A stretch of DNA of 40,860 nucleotides, taken from Desulfovulcanus ferrireducens. Its GTDB lineage: Bacteria > Desulfobacterota > Desulfovibrionia > Desulfovibrionales > Desulfonatronovibrionaceae. The notes under the pieces are model-generated. The model was not told the DNA's origin, ran no database searches, and saw nothing but the letters and a program-made list of their open reading frames with translations. Positions within the stretch are counted from its first letter, which is position 1. Every line of letters begins with the position of its first letter. Made by a program: the position numbers and the translations under genes. Shown here piece by piece: positions 25,231 to 33,652 of the stretch. Location of the stretch: NCBI RefSeq assembly GCF_018704065.1, contig NZ_JAGUQP010000006.1, positions 1-40,860 of the forward strand, given 5' to 3'.

Positions 25231-25549
25231 AGGATAGTTAAGGCTAGGGAGACATTTTTTTATTTTACCAACTATTTCAGTTGGTTATAGGTTTATTCTT
25301 TTATTTAAACGCGAATTTTTTGCTTTTTTTCTGTTTAAAAATCTTTTATACTCTCCTAAAAACTTTAGGAGGGCTTATGATTAATGACATTATCCATATT
25401 TTGGAGAAAGTGCCGGATCCAAGGGTAGATAGAACCAAGTTACATCTATTAAGTGATATTCTTTTCATTGCAATTTGCGCTATCATTGCCAATGCTGATT
25501 CTTACTATGATATGCAACTTTTTGGTGAAACGCATATTCAATGGTTTAA

Positions 25550-27615
25550 CCCAAGTTTCCAGTGTTGTTGAGTAAATAATCTAATATTTCAATGTGTTAA
25601 CCAAAAAAGGACTAATTTTACGGGCACTACTTTTGCGATGTAATTATTTTCCGTTTCCTCACAGACTCGCTGGTGATATGCATGGCTGAATAGATTTCCT
25701 GCTGTTTGAACGTAGGTGTTGTGCAATGCCGGATATGTATCACCTTACCAGCTTCTGTCGGCAAGCTTGTAGTCATGATCCGATGGGTGGATAACCATGA
25801 CCTGATAGTCTTCCAGCGATGAAAAAGACCTGTTTCGTTTAGACGGTAGCGGATATAATGCAGGAGATGATAGGCCAAAACAGTGATGAAAAGATGGCCT
25901 TCAATACGTTCTGGCTTCTGATGAAAATTGGGGCGTAGGCCAAGCTCGTCCTTCAGACAGCGAAAGGCGTCTTCTACCACTGTGAGCATGATATAGATTG
26001 ACCAGATTTGTTCATCAGCTAAGTCTGTCCGGTCAGTGCGCAGAAAATAGCTGCCATTATAGGGTTTGCCCAGTCGCTCTTTATCAAATTCCCAGATGAT
26101 GTCCACGGCATTTTGTCCATCGGCTGTGACCTGAATGTCAAAGCCTGGAGAAACCCGGCTGTATTGCTGTCGCAGACGGCCAATCTTTTCCAAGACCTTG
26201 TCATATCTCTTGAGCCGTCTTTTGATGCCAAGGCCTTCACGGAGATATGATAATTCTTTTTCCATCTTCTCCCTGGCTTTGTTGACCATGGCATTTTCTT
26301 TCTTGGATTTGGCCTCGCTCAGACAGTGAAGAAAAAGTTCATCACCTTGATGGAAACTGTGGACTTTTATGCCCTCTTTGATTTCAACGAACTCTGGTGT
26401 TGGGAGCTCATGGGGCTTTGACCGTGAGACTACAATGTAGGAGAATCCTTCCGACTTGAGGTTGGCTAGGTTATCCTCTGTAGCAATGCCGGCATCAATG
26501 ACTACGGTGGGCTTTTCAAGTGGCAAAGGCGGATGTTGTCCCTGGGCCTGTTTATGGACTTCATTGACCATATCCAGTAATGTCTTTGACTCGCTGACAT
26601 TGCCTTCGAAGATACGGCTTGTCTTGAGAAAGCCCTGTTCATCCAAGACAATGCCCAGGGTAACCAAAGGACGGTCATTGCGTTTTTCTTTGGACTTGCC
26701 CCGCTTGGCCTTTTGGTAGAAGGGCACATTACCTTCAAAGTAAGTATTGGTCAGATCATAAAGAATAATGGATTCACCTAGTCCCAGAAGTTGTTTGCTG
26801 TATTCTCTTATAAATTGTTCAATCTGCTCTTTGTGCTCAAACAGGATGTCTGAGGTGTTATAGAGAGCATGTTTTGATATCCTGGAGAAGTCAGTACCCA
26901 GGATATCGTCCAAGCCACTTTCTTCTTCGGCAAATCGTTTGAGTTCCCATTCGCTGCTGGGGTGGATGAGACGGCCGACAATGAGTAATGTAGCCAACTC
27001 CATAGTTGTTTTGTTAAATCCAAGTTCTTTGAAAAGCTTAAAAAAACCAAGTTGAACCATGGCCTGCACCCCGACATGCTCAGGCCCCACAGACTTTCCT
27101 TCTGTAGAACTAATGGCATTGACGTCAACCATATGGAAATCAGCTTCATTTTCTGTGAATTCGTTCTTTTCTGCCATTTTTTTGGAGATGAGCAACTTTG
27201 CATAGTGTTGAGCCAGGGCTTCAATATGATCGTCCAAATGTAGAATGCGCTTTTGTCCGTTGAGTAGCTCTTCAATTCGTTTTGCTAGTTGTTTCCAATA
27301 CTTTTTATCCAGGTCGAATGGATCAAGGGAAAGCAGAATATGTTGCCGTGGTCCCTTTTCAGTGCGGACCGACTCAACCAACTCATGGGTATAGTATATT
27401 TTACTGGATGTTTTGTTCTTTTTTGCTTTAGCACGGATAAACATGTAGTCATGCTAGCACATTTCACCTCGATTGCAAGCACTAATTTTATTTTATGGGC
27501 ACTACATTGTCCCTTTGAAAAATTCTAAGTCAATAAAATCAACAGGTTATTGAATCAAAAAACCCAAAATTTGGCCAAAATTTGCTAAATTTTGGCGCTT
27601 CCGTGGAAACTTGGG
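25550..27615 (-). mobile_element. IS1634-like insertion sequence inside ISAs1
   Basis: Ends are defined by perfect 12-bp terminal inverted repeats, CCCAAGTTTCCA (25550-25561) and TGGAAACTTGGG (27604-27615). TTAA lies on both sides (25546-25549 and 27616-27619), consistent with a 4-bp target duplication. Because TTAA is itself palindromic, it could alternatively belong to 16-bp repeats. Excision with one TTAA restores the host gene frame. Inside, a 20-bp motif (actaattttacgggcactac, 25611-25630) recurs in direct orientation with a 5-bp insertion at 27481-27505. A strong hairpin (GCCAAAATTT / AAATTTTGGC, 27574-27596) lies near the right end, upstream of the transposase. Confidence 0.9.
25627..27444 (-). 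CDS. IS1634-family DDE transposase
   Basis: This 605-residue protein is a full-length transposase of the IS4-like superfamily, closest in form to IS1634. Recognisable parts are the N-terminal YYTHELVESVRTEKGPRQ, the first acidic residue in ILYDLTNTYFEGN, the second in PTVVIDAGIATEDNLANL, and the late Glu within FRCLKDELGLRP...ERIEGHLFITVLAYHL. No frameshift or stop is present, so it may still be active. The reading direction is opposite to the interrupted ISAs1 gene. A 5'-TTGCAA-(17)-TGCTAGCAT-like promoter is possible upstream on the minus strand (around 27450-27480). Confidence 0.9.
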   Translation of the reverse strand: MFIRAKAKKNKTSSKIYYTHELVESVRTEKGPRQHILLSLDPFDLDKKYWKQLAKRIEELLNGQKRILHLDDHIEALAQHYAKLLISKKMAEKNEFTENEADFHMVDVNAISSTEGKSVGPEHVGVQAMVQLGFFKLFKELGFNKTTMELATLLIVGRLIHPSSEWELKRFAEEESGLDDILGTDFSRISKHALYNTSDILFEHKEQIEQFIREYSKQLLGLGESIILYDLTNTYFEGNVPFYQKAKRGKSKEKRNDRPLVTLGIVLDEQGFLKTSRIFEGNVSESKTLLDMVNEVHKQAQGQHPPLPLEKPTVVIDAGIATEDNLANLKSEGFSYIVVSRSKPHELPTPEFVEIKEGIKVHSFHQGDELFLHCLSEAKSKKENAMVNKAREKMEKELSYLREGLGIKRRLKRYDKVLEKIGRLRQQYSRVSPGFDIQVTADGQNAVDIIWEFDKERLGKPYNGSYFLRTDRTDLADEQIWSIYIMLTVVEDAFRCLKDELGLRPNFHQKPERIEGHLFITVLAYHLLHYIRYRLNETGLFHRWKTIRSWLSTHRIMTTSLPTEAGKVIHIRHCTTPTFKQQEIYSAMHITSESVRKRKIITSQK

Positions 27616-28553
27616 TTAAGAAATATTTGAAGTTACCTAATGGTATTCCATCAAAGCATACTTTTCACCGGGTACTGACAATGATTAAGCCTGAGACTAT
27701 GGTTGAATGTTTAAGAGAAATTGTAGGAGTGATTTCTCCTGAGGGTAAAGTTAATCATATAGCGTTAGATGGCAAGACTATCAGAAGGTCATATGATAAA
27801 GGAGCAAACAAGAAGTCTATTCATGTGATTAGTGCCTGGGCATCAGAGAACGGATTGGTTTTAGGTCAACTCAAGGTAGATGATAAATCTAATGAGATTA
27901 CAGCGATTCCTGAATTACTGGATACTCTTGATATTAAGAAAACCACAGTTAGTATCGACGCTATGGGATGTCAAAAAGAAATAGCCAAGAAGATAAAAGA
28001 AAATGGTGGAGATTACTTTTTGGCAGTAAAAGCAAATCAGAATACGCTTTATGAAGATATTCGAGCCTTCTTTGAAGGCTTATCAGAAGAAGAGTGTGAA
28101 AGTTATCAGGAGATAACAAGCGGTCATGGTCGGGTAGAAACGCGTAAAGGTATAGTCTGGCAAGATGTGGACTGGCTTCCACAAAGGGAAGAGTGGCCAG
28201 AGCTTAAGTCAATTATCATGATAGAAAACATCAGAGAAACAGGCAATAAACGAACCATAGAAAAAAGGTATTATATCTGTAGTCGAGCATGTTGTGCATC
28301 CGAGGCCGTGCAAATTAGCCGTAATCATTGGGGTATAGAAAATTCCTTGCACTGGGTGTTAGATGTAACCTTTGGAGAAGATAGTAGTCGCATTCGGAAA
28401 GGTCATGGTCCAGAAAATATGTCAGTTCTAAGACGGATAGCTATTAACCTCTGTAAACAGGATAAAAAATCAAAACATAGTATCAAAGCCAGAAGGAAAA
28501 AGGCTGCCTGGGATATAAATTATCTTGCAAAGGTTATTTTTAATAAATTTTAG

Positions 28554-28647
28554 GTGTACTAGTCAAAACAAAATCTGACAGTGGTTATCCTTTCTGGCAG
28601 TTGTAAGATTTAGTTAAGGTTGTCAGATTTTGTTTTGACTAGTACAC
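28554..28647. mobile_element. MITE-like 94-bp hairpin with 26-bp perfect inverted repeats
   Basis: The left arm 28554-28579 (begins GTGTACTAGTC, ends AAATCTGAC) and right arm 28622-28647 are exact reverse complements over 26 bp, enclosing 42 bp with no coding potential. It starts one base after the ISAs1 stop codon and replaces the expected ISAs1 right end. The terminal GTGTAC suggests it was mobilised in trans by an unidentified transposase. Alternatively it could serve as a bidirectional terminator. Confidence 0.85.
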
Positions 28648-28702
28648 TTGAAAAAACCGCCGCCGTGCTTGGGGTCAGCTGAATACGATTGTTATGTGTG
28701 CC

Positions 28703-29305
28703 TTATCGGGGTATCTTTACATTATCATCGTCATAAATACCTCTTTCGGCCGTTGTATGACATGCAATACAGTTTGATAATGAACCAATGGATTCACGTT
28801 CAAAAACTTCAGGGTTTAGCTCATGATGCTCTTCTATGATATAAGGGATATCGGTAATCCTCATATAAACATGATTTCCTAATCTTCGCATAATTTTAAC
28901 AGCAAGTCCTGACGAAGAGTTTTCTGCACTATTCGATTTTAGATAATCAGAAATAATTTCTTTTGAATCAGGATCAATTTCTACTACCTCTCCGAAATGA
29001 TCATCTAATTGATTAAGGATCTTCATCCAAGAGGCGGAAGGCAACAGCTCTGGTTGATAAGGGAAATGACACCCACTACACTCTGCTTCATAGGTTGGAT
29101 TGTTCACAGATTTTAAATAACTTTCATCATGATCATCACGGTCATCATCACCGTGGTGATAGTCATCATCATGGTCGTCATCGTAAATTTTCTGGTACCA
29201 TCTTTTATCTTCCTTATGGTCGTCATCGTCTGCAATGACAACAGAAGATGGAAGCAGCAACAGAAAAAGAAAACCGATTAAAATCATAGTTTTTGATGCC
29301 TTCAT
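28703..29305 (-). CDS. Diheme cytochrome c with Asp/His-rich linker
   Basis: This 200-residue exported protein has a signal peptide (hydrophobic core 7-24, cleavage near VIA-DD) and two c-type heme sites, CSGCH (76-80) and CIACH (179-183). CSGCHFPYQPELLPSASW is the signature of the diheme cytochrome c (DHC) family, and E-S-I-G-S-L precedes the second heme. It probably carries electrons in the periplasm. Between the signal and the first heme, residues 26-61 are mostly Asp and His with a few Arg and Lys, a likely metal-binding or buffering stretch not part of the heme fold. DHC genes often sit beside a cytochrome b; none is here. ggag precedes the ATG. It lies inside the mobile-element island. 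Confidence 0.85.
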   Translation of the reverse strand: MKASKTMILIGFLFLLLLPSSVVIADDDDHKEDKRWYQKIYDDDHDDDYHHGDDDRDDHDESYLKSVNNPTYEAECSGCHFPYQPELLPSASWMKILNQLDDHFGEVVEIDPDSKEIISDYLKSNSAENSSSGLAVKIMRRLGNHVYMRITDIPYIIEEHHELNPEVFERESIGSLSNCIACHTTAERGIYDDDNVKIPR

Positions 29306-29740
29306 GACAACTCCCTTCTGTTTTCATTTGTCTTATTAGTCGTTACCACATAACTTATTTTATATATTATTTCTAACCTCACCTTTTAAACAAAACAAAC
29401 CATATTTCCACCTCAAAATCAAGAGAAGAGCTCTTTTTTCAAATTTACTAAGAAGTTAAGCATTTCAATACAATATACACAACAAACAACATTCTGCGCC
29501 CTGCAAATCTTCCTCGCTTGTAAAAAATTTTTCATTTAATTTGTCAAATTGAGCCTAGATGATTGAGCACTTACCCAATACTGTCTATATAAAATTTAAA
29601 TATTAATTCTTATATTACCAAATAAGATAAAAAATAATAATTTTATCAAATATTATTTTGAAAGACGCTACTGCTAAAACTAACATATCAACTTTTTTAC
29701 AAAAACATGTTCTCATAACTACTTGAAATAACTCAAAACT
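29306..29740. other. AT-rich intergenic region upstream of the diheme cytochrome
   Basis: No gene or strong repeat was seen in this 435-bp stretch. It is markedly AT-rich, particularly from about 29520 to 29700, and should contain the promoter for the minus-strand cytochrome gene. Confidence 0.6.
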
Positions 29741-29771
29741 GCCTACAAAAACGGAATTTTTACAGGCGCAT
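29741..29771. repeat. TGCAAAAAC hairpin repeat, degenerate copy 2
   Basis: GCCTACAAAAAC and ATTTTTACAGGC form an imperfect stem with a collapsed loop and end in GGCGCAT, the same edge as the repeat at 30277-30319. It abuts the left end of the ATPase fragment. Confidence 0.55.
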
Positions 29772-29775
29772 CTTT

Positions 29776-30275
29776 CAAATTGGGAAAGAAGTATCTTTGT
29801 CTGAACTTGGCACCAGGATTGGCCTGGCCCAACAGACAGTGGAGCGCTATCTTGATTTGCTGGAAAAGTGTTTTGTGATTAAAAAGGTTACAGGGTTTGC
29901 CCGTAACTTGCGTAAAGAAGTTTCAAAGACAGCAAGATATTATTTTCTGGATAATGGCATTTTAAATGCCGTAATCAATAATTTTAATCCTCTATCTTTG
30001 CGCAACGATGTTGGTGAGTTATGGGAAAATTTTATTTTTGTGGAAAGGTTGAAAAGGCAATCATATTTGCAAACCCACATACCAGGCATTATTTCTGGCG
30101 TACTTATGACCGGCAGGAAATCGATCTGGAGGAGGAAGTTGACGGCAAGTTGGCTGGTTATGAAATTAAATGAGTTCCCAGACGAAAAAAAGCTCAGAAG
30201 CTCTGGATAAATACTTATCCTGAAGCTTCTTTTGAACAAATTTCAAAGGATAATTTTCTGGAGTTCATAGTTTAA
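29776..30275 (+). pseudogene. Fragment of a DUF4143-type AAA+ ATPase
   Basis: The first frame encodes QIGKEVSLSELGTRIGLAQQ, then TVERYLDLLEKCFVIKKV and YYFLDNGILNAVINNF, the C-terminal DUF4143 domain of the large family of mobile, toxin-like or accessory P-loop ATPases. The ATPase half is missing. Near 30085 the coding frame shifts: FWRTYDRQEIDLEEEV then GYEIK continue in another frame, and after a further shift near 30178 the C-terminus (KLWINTYPEASFEQISKDN, ending FLEFIV) is in a third position. It has at least two frameshifts plus N-terminal truncation and cannot be functional. Hairpin repeats flank it on both sides. Confidence 0.88.
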
Positions 30276-30276
30276 G

Positions 30277-30319
30277 ATGCGCCTGCAAAAACTCCGCTTC
30301 GCTGTTTTTGCAGGCGCAT
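30277..30319. repeat. TGCAAAAAC hairpin repeat, copy 3
   Basis: ATGCGCCTGCAAAAAC (30277-30292) is the exact reverse complement of GTTTTTGCAGGCGCAT (30304-30319), with an 11-nt loop. It starts one base after the ATPase fragment and lies 15 bp from the leuB stop, so it may also act as the 3' hairpin of the leucine operon. Confidence 0.85.
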
Positions 30320-30333
30320 GGCAGACACATGCA

Positions 30334-31407
30334 TTAAATTTCTTTACACACCAAATCACCCATCTCAGAACAACTCACAAGTTGTTTGCCTTGTTCCAGC
30401 AAATCTCCGGTTCTGTAGCCTTTAGCCAGGACATTTTGCACTGCCTGCTCAATGGCCTGGGCTTCTTCTTTCAGGTTAAAAGAATAATCAAGCATCATGG
30501 CCACTGAAAGGATAGTGGCTAAAGGATTAGCCTTGTTTTGGCCGGCTATATCCGGGGCTGAGCCGTGAATAGGCTCGTAAAGGGCCGGGCTTTTCTCGCC
30601 CATGGAGGCCGATGGCAACATACCTAAAGAACCGGTAATTACTGCTGCTTCATCAGAGAGAATATCTCCAAACAAATTAGAGGTTACTACTACATCAAAC
30701 TGGGCTGGATCGCGCACCAATTGCATGGCGGCATTATCCACGTACAAATGATTAAGCGTAACATCCGGATATTCTTTACTGACTTCTTCGACTACTTCTC
30801 TCCATAACTGAGACACGTCCAGGACATTTGCCTTGTCCACAGAAGTGACGAGATTTCTTCTTTTACGCGCCAGTTCAAAAGCCAGGCGTGCAATTCTTCT
30901 TATTTCGTCCTCATCATAAATCATGGTATTAAAGGCCACACGCTTTCCATCGCGAACTTCTTCGCCTTTGGGCTGGCCAAAATAGATCCCGCCGGTAAGT
31001 TCCCTTACCACCAAAAGGTCTATTCCCTTATCAACAATATCCGGGCGTAAAAGAGAAGCATTTTTGAGTTCAGAAAATAACTTTGCCGGCCGCAAATTAG
31101 CAAACAGGCCCAGTTCTTTTCTGATACCTAAAAGTCCCCTTTCTGGACGCCTGTCTTTGTCTATATTATCCCATTTTGGTCCGCCAACAGCCCCCAAGAG
31201 TACAGCATCGCTTTCTTTACAAATCTCTACTGTCTCCTCAGGCAAAGGAAAACCGGTTTTATCTATGGCCTCTCCACCAATTAATGCTTGTTTTAAGACA
31301 AACTCATGACCAAACTTTTGGCCAATAGCTTTCAAAACCTTGACCGCCTGCTCGACTATTTCCGGCCCGATGCCATCTCCTGGGAGCAAGCAAATATTAA
31401 ACTCCAT
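30334..31407 (-). CDS. leuB: 3-isopropylmalate dehydrogenase
   Basis: This 357-residue NAD-dependent enzyme converts 3-isopropylmalate to 2-ketoisocaproate, the third step of leucine synthesis. Family motifs are [20 protein letters not shown] at the start, [12 protein letters not shown], the catalytic [32 protein letters not shown], and [25 protein letters not shown]. Length is normal. aggagg precedes the ATG. It is the last gene of leuA-leuC-leuD-leuB, separated from leuD by a 255-bp gap containing a palindromic repeat. Confidence 0.96.
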   Translation of the reverse strand: MEFNICLLPGDGIGPEIVEQAVKVLKAIGQKFGHEFVLKQALIGGEAIDKTGFPLPEETVEICKESDAVLLGAVGGPKWDNIDKDRRPERGLLGIRKELGLFANLRPAKLFSELKNASLLRPDIVDKGIDLLVVRELTGGIYFGQPKGEEVRDGKRVAFNTMIYDEDEIRRIARLAFELARKRRNLVTSVDKANVLDVSQLWREVVEEVSKEYPDVTLNHLYVDNAAMQLVRDPAQFDVVVTSNLFGDILSDEAAVITGSLGMLPSASMGEKSPALYEPIHGSAPDIAGQNKANPLATILSVAMMLDYSFNLKEEAQAIEQAVQNVLAKGYRTGDLLEQGKQLVSCSEMGDLVCKEI

Positions 31408-31479
31408 CTTTATTCTCCTCCTTTAGGCTGCTCTTAAGTACCTTTTCAATAACCAGTGGCCATTTCATCTCTCACCCGC

Positions 31480-31614
31480 TCCCGTTGGTCGCTAGAGGCA
31501 CGGAGTCACAGAGAATGCAGGCCAAGCCAGGCCTGTATCAAAAACAGCTACCTGAGCAAAGCTCAGGGAAAACTCCGTGTCTCTGTGCCTCTAGTAAGCG
31601 AAGCAAACGGGCGA
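31480..31614. repeat. Palindromic repeat element between leuD and leuB
   Basis: The left arm (about 31480-31515, CTAGAGGCACGGAGTCACAG) and right arm (about 31570-31614, CTCCGTGTCTCTGTGCCTCT) are imperfect complements ending in CCCGTT / AACGGG. Inside lies a perfect small hairpin CCTGAGC-AAA-GCTCAGG (31551-31567). It splits the leu operon and could change leuB expression. Confidence 0.75.
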
Positions 31615-31662
31615 GAAAAAATTTACCCATTGCACCATGCATTGCCACAACTTCTTGAGAAG

Positions 31663-32157
31663 TTACGCACTTAATCTGTCCCGAACATAATTGATCAGCC
31701 CGCCTTTTTGTAAAATCTCTTGCATAAACTCCGGAATAGGGGCTGTTTTAATGGTTTGGCCCGTTGTCTTGTTTTCGATCACTCCCTTGACCGCATCAAT
31801 TTGCAGCTCATCGCCTTCCTTTATTTCCTCGATCTTGTCTCCGATTTCCAATAAAACCAGACCCATATTAAATCCATTACGATAAAAAATACGGGCAAAA
31901 CTATGGGCAATGACCACGTTAATTCCAGCACCTAAAATAGCTATGGGCGCATGCTCCCTGGATGAACCACAACCAAAATTCTTGCCGGCAACAATAACAT
32001 CACCAGGTTGCACTCGCTTGATCCAGCCTTCCTCAAGCCCCTCAAAACAATTTTTACCCAACTCTTCAGGATCAGTAGTGACCAGGAATCTGGCCGGAAT
32101 AATGGCGTCTGTGTCAATATGATCGCCTACTTTATGGACTCTGCCTGTATATTGCAC
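31663..32157 (-). CDS. leuD: 3-isopropylmalate dehydratase small subunit
   Basis: This 164-residue protein is the swivel domain partner of LeuC in isopropylmalate isomerase. The [13 protein letters not shown] opening, [14 protein letters not shown] and [18 protein letters not shown] segments are characteristic. Size matches the short LeuD type found in archaea and many anaerobes, which pairs with a LeuC of about 420 residues as found here. GGAGG lies just upstream (31162-like cctcc at 32162-32167 on the plus strand). It follows leuC across a gap filled with heptad repeats. Confidence 0.95.
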   Translation of the reverse strand: MQYTGRVHKVGDHIDTDAIIPARFLVTTDPEELGKNCFEGLEEGWIKRVQPGDVIVAGKNFGCGSSREHAPIAILGAGINVVIAHSFARIFYRNGFNMGLVLLEIGDKIEEIKEGDELQIDAVKGVIENKTTGQTIKTAPIPEFMQEILQKGGLINYVRDRLSA

Positions 32158-32179
32158 ATTTTCCTCCCGTTTTTTTAAT

Positions 32180-32288
32180 GTTCAATGTTCAAAGTTCAAT
32201 GTTCAAAGTTAAAAATTGAAGATTTAATATGTTGTTACCTGTTGCTCTATAAAATAATTCAACATTCATCATTCAACATTCAACATTA
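32180..32288. repeat. Two blocks of heptad tandem repeats in the leuC-leuD gap
   Basis: Block one (32180-32214): gttcaat, gttcaaa, gttcaat, gttcaaa, gttaaaa. Block two (32257-32284): attcaac, attcatc, attcaac, attcaac, ending at the leuC stop codon. Block two is a permuted copy of the block at 33621-33648 behind leuA. Confidence 0.8.
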
Positions 32289-33545
32289 AATTTCCCTCGG
32301 ATGAGTAATTTTTCCAGTTATGGCTGTTGCAGCTGCGACCATGGGACTGCCCAGATAAACTTCGCTATCTAAGCTTCCCATGCGGCCTTTAAAATTGCGG
32401 TTGGTGGTTGCCAGACATTTTTCTCCGGCAGCTAAAATACCCATGTGTCCGCCCAAGCAGGGACCGCAGGTTGGAGGACCAATTATGGCCTCAGCCTCAG
32501 CAAAAATTTCCAACAAACCTTCTTCCAAGGCCTGACGATAAATAGCTGGTGTTGCCGGGAGCACAATAAAGCGAACATTCTTGGCCACTTTATGGCCTTT
32601 TAAAATTCTGGCTGCATCTCTTAAATCTGAAATCCGGCCATTGGTACATGAACCAAGCACAACCTGATCCACGACAACATCCTTTAACTCCTCAACCGGC
32701 CGTACATTTTCCGGCAGATGTGGACATGCAACCTGTGGAGACATCCCTGTAACATCAATATCTACCCTGCGCACATATTCAGCACCAGGATCAGGAAAAA
32801 TCTGTTCGTCACCATCTCGCCCGTGCTCTTTTGCATAGGCAAGGGTTTTTGAGTCGGCAGGAAATAATCCGACTTTTCCCCCGGCTTCAATGGCCATATT
32901 GGCCATGGTCATCCGACCCTCAATATCCATATTTTCCACTACTTCGCCGGTAAACTCCAGGGCCTTATACAGGGCACCATCAACCCCGATTTGACCAATA
33001 AGATAAAGAATAAGGTCTTTGGCACCGACATATTCATCTAATTCACCAAAGATATTAACCAGAATGCTTTCCGGCACTTTAAACCAGGTCTCGCCCAAGG
33101 CCATGGCCCCGGCAATGTCCGTGCTACCAAGACCCGTTGCAAAGGCTCCCAGGCCACCATAAGTGCACGTATGGCTGTCAGCGCCCACTACTATATCGCC
33201 CGGTCCGACCAGGCCCAGTTCAGGCAAAAGCGCGTGCTCAACCCCAACATTTCCCCCCTCATAATAATGGGTGATATTCAACCTTCTGGCAAATTCGCGC
33301 ACTTTTTTAACCTGCTCAGCAGACTCAATATCTTTATTAGGAGTAAAATGATCACAGACCAGGGCGATCTTGTCCCGATCAAAAACTTTATCCGCACCCA
33401 TTTTAGCCAAAGATTCTATGGCCAGGGGAGCTGTAATATCATTGGCCAAAACCAGGGAAACTTTACACTGGACAATCTGCCCAGGTTCTTTGACTTCTTC
33501 TGCGCAATTTCTTTGCAATAACTTTTGGGCTAAGGTTTGCTCCAT
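32286..33545 (-). CDS. leuC: 3-isopropylmalate dehydratase large subunit
   Basis: This 419-residue aconitase-family protein isomerises 2- to 3-isopropylmalate with LeuD. Its three cluster-ligating cysteines lie in LGSCTNGRISDL and GPTCGPCLGGH. VCDHFTPNKD and GADSHTCTYGGLGAFATGLGSTD carry substrate- and metal-site residues. Length matches the shorter LeuC subfamily (about 420 residues), not the 465-residue E. coli type. gaggaagaaa precedes the ATG at 33545. Its stop codon directly adjoins a heptad repeat block. Confidence 0.96.
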   Translation of the reverse strand: MEQTLAQKLLQRNCAEEVKEPGQIVQCKVSLVLANDITAPLAIESLAKMGADKVFDRDKIALVCDHFTPNKDIESAEQVKKVREFARRLNITHYYEGGNVGVEHALLPELGLVGPGDIVVGADSHTCTYGGLGAFATGLGSTDIAGAMALGETWFKVPESILVNIFGELDEYVGAKDLILYLIGQIGVDGALYKALEFTGEVVENMDIEGRMTMANMAIEAGGKVGLFPADSKTLAYAKEHGRDGDEQIFPDPGAEYVRRVDIDVTGMSPQVACPHLPENVRPVEELKDVVVDQVVLGSCTNGRISDLRDAARILKGHKVAKNVRFIVLPATPAIYRQALEEGLLEIFAEAEAIIGPPTCGPCLGGHMGILAAGEKCLATTNRNFKGRMGSLDSEVYLGSPMVAAATAITGKITHPREI

Positions 33546-33572
33546 TTATTTCTTCCTCCTGTTTTGGTTTAG

Positions 33573-33604
33573 TAGTTAAGTAGTTGAGTAGTTGAGTGGT
33601 TAGG
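33573..33604. repeat. Octad tandem repeat, TAGTTGAG type, leuA-leuC gap
   Basis: Four 8-bp units: tagttaag, tagttgag, tagttgag, tggttagg. It sits between leuA and leuC, 16 bp from the heptad block at 33621. Confidence 0.75.
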
Positions 33605-33620
33605 TTAACCCTATTTTTTA

Positions 33621-33652
33621 ATTCAACATTCAACATTCATCATTCAACATTA
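33621..33652. repeat. Heptad tandem repeat overlapping the leuA 3' end
   Basis: attcaac, attcaac, attcatc, attcaac, att. The minus-strand leuA stop (33640-33642) lies within the third unit, so the last codons and the stop of leuA are made of this repeat. Confidence 0.8.

Larger units (their letters stand above)
25377..28553 (+). pseudogene. ISAs1-family transposase split by another IS
   Basis: The 5' part (25377-25549) begins MINDIIHILEKVPDPRVDRT after a strong aggaggg, and the 3' part (27620-28553) continues KKYLKLPNGIPSKHTF...HIALDGKTIRRS...NHWGIENSLHWVLDV, the ISAs1 DDE core. Between them sits a 2,066-bp element. Joining the parts gives 1,107 nt, exactly 369 codons including stop, with Q-W-F-K-K-Y across the joint: a normal 368-residue ISAs1 protein. 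The only damage visible is the insertion. No clear ISAs1 3' terminal repeat is seen because a MITE-like hairpin starts one base after the stop. Confidence 0.92.
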
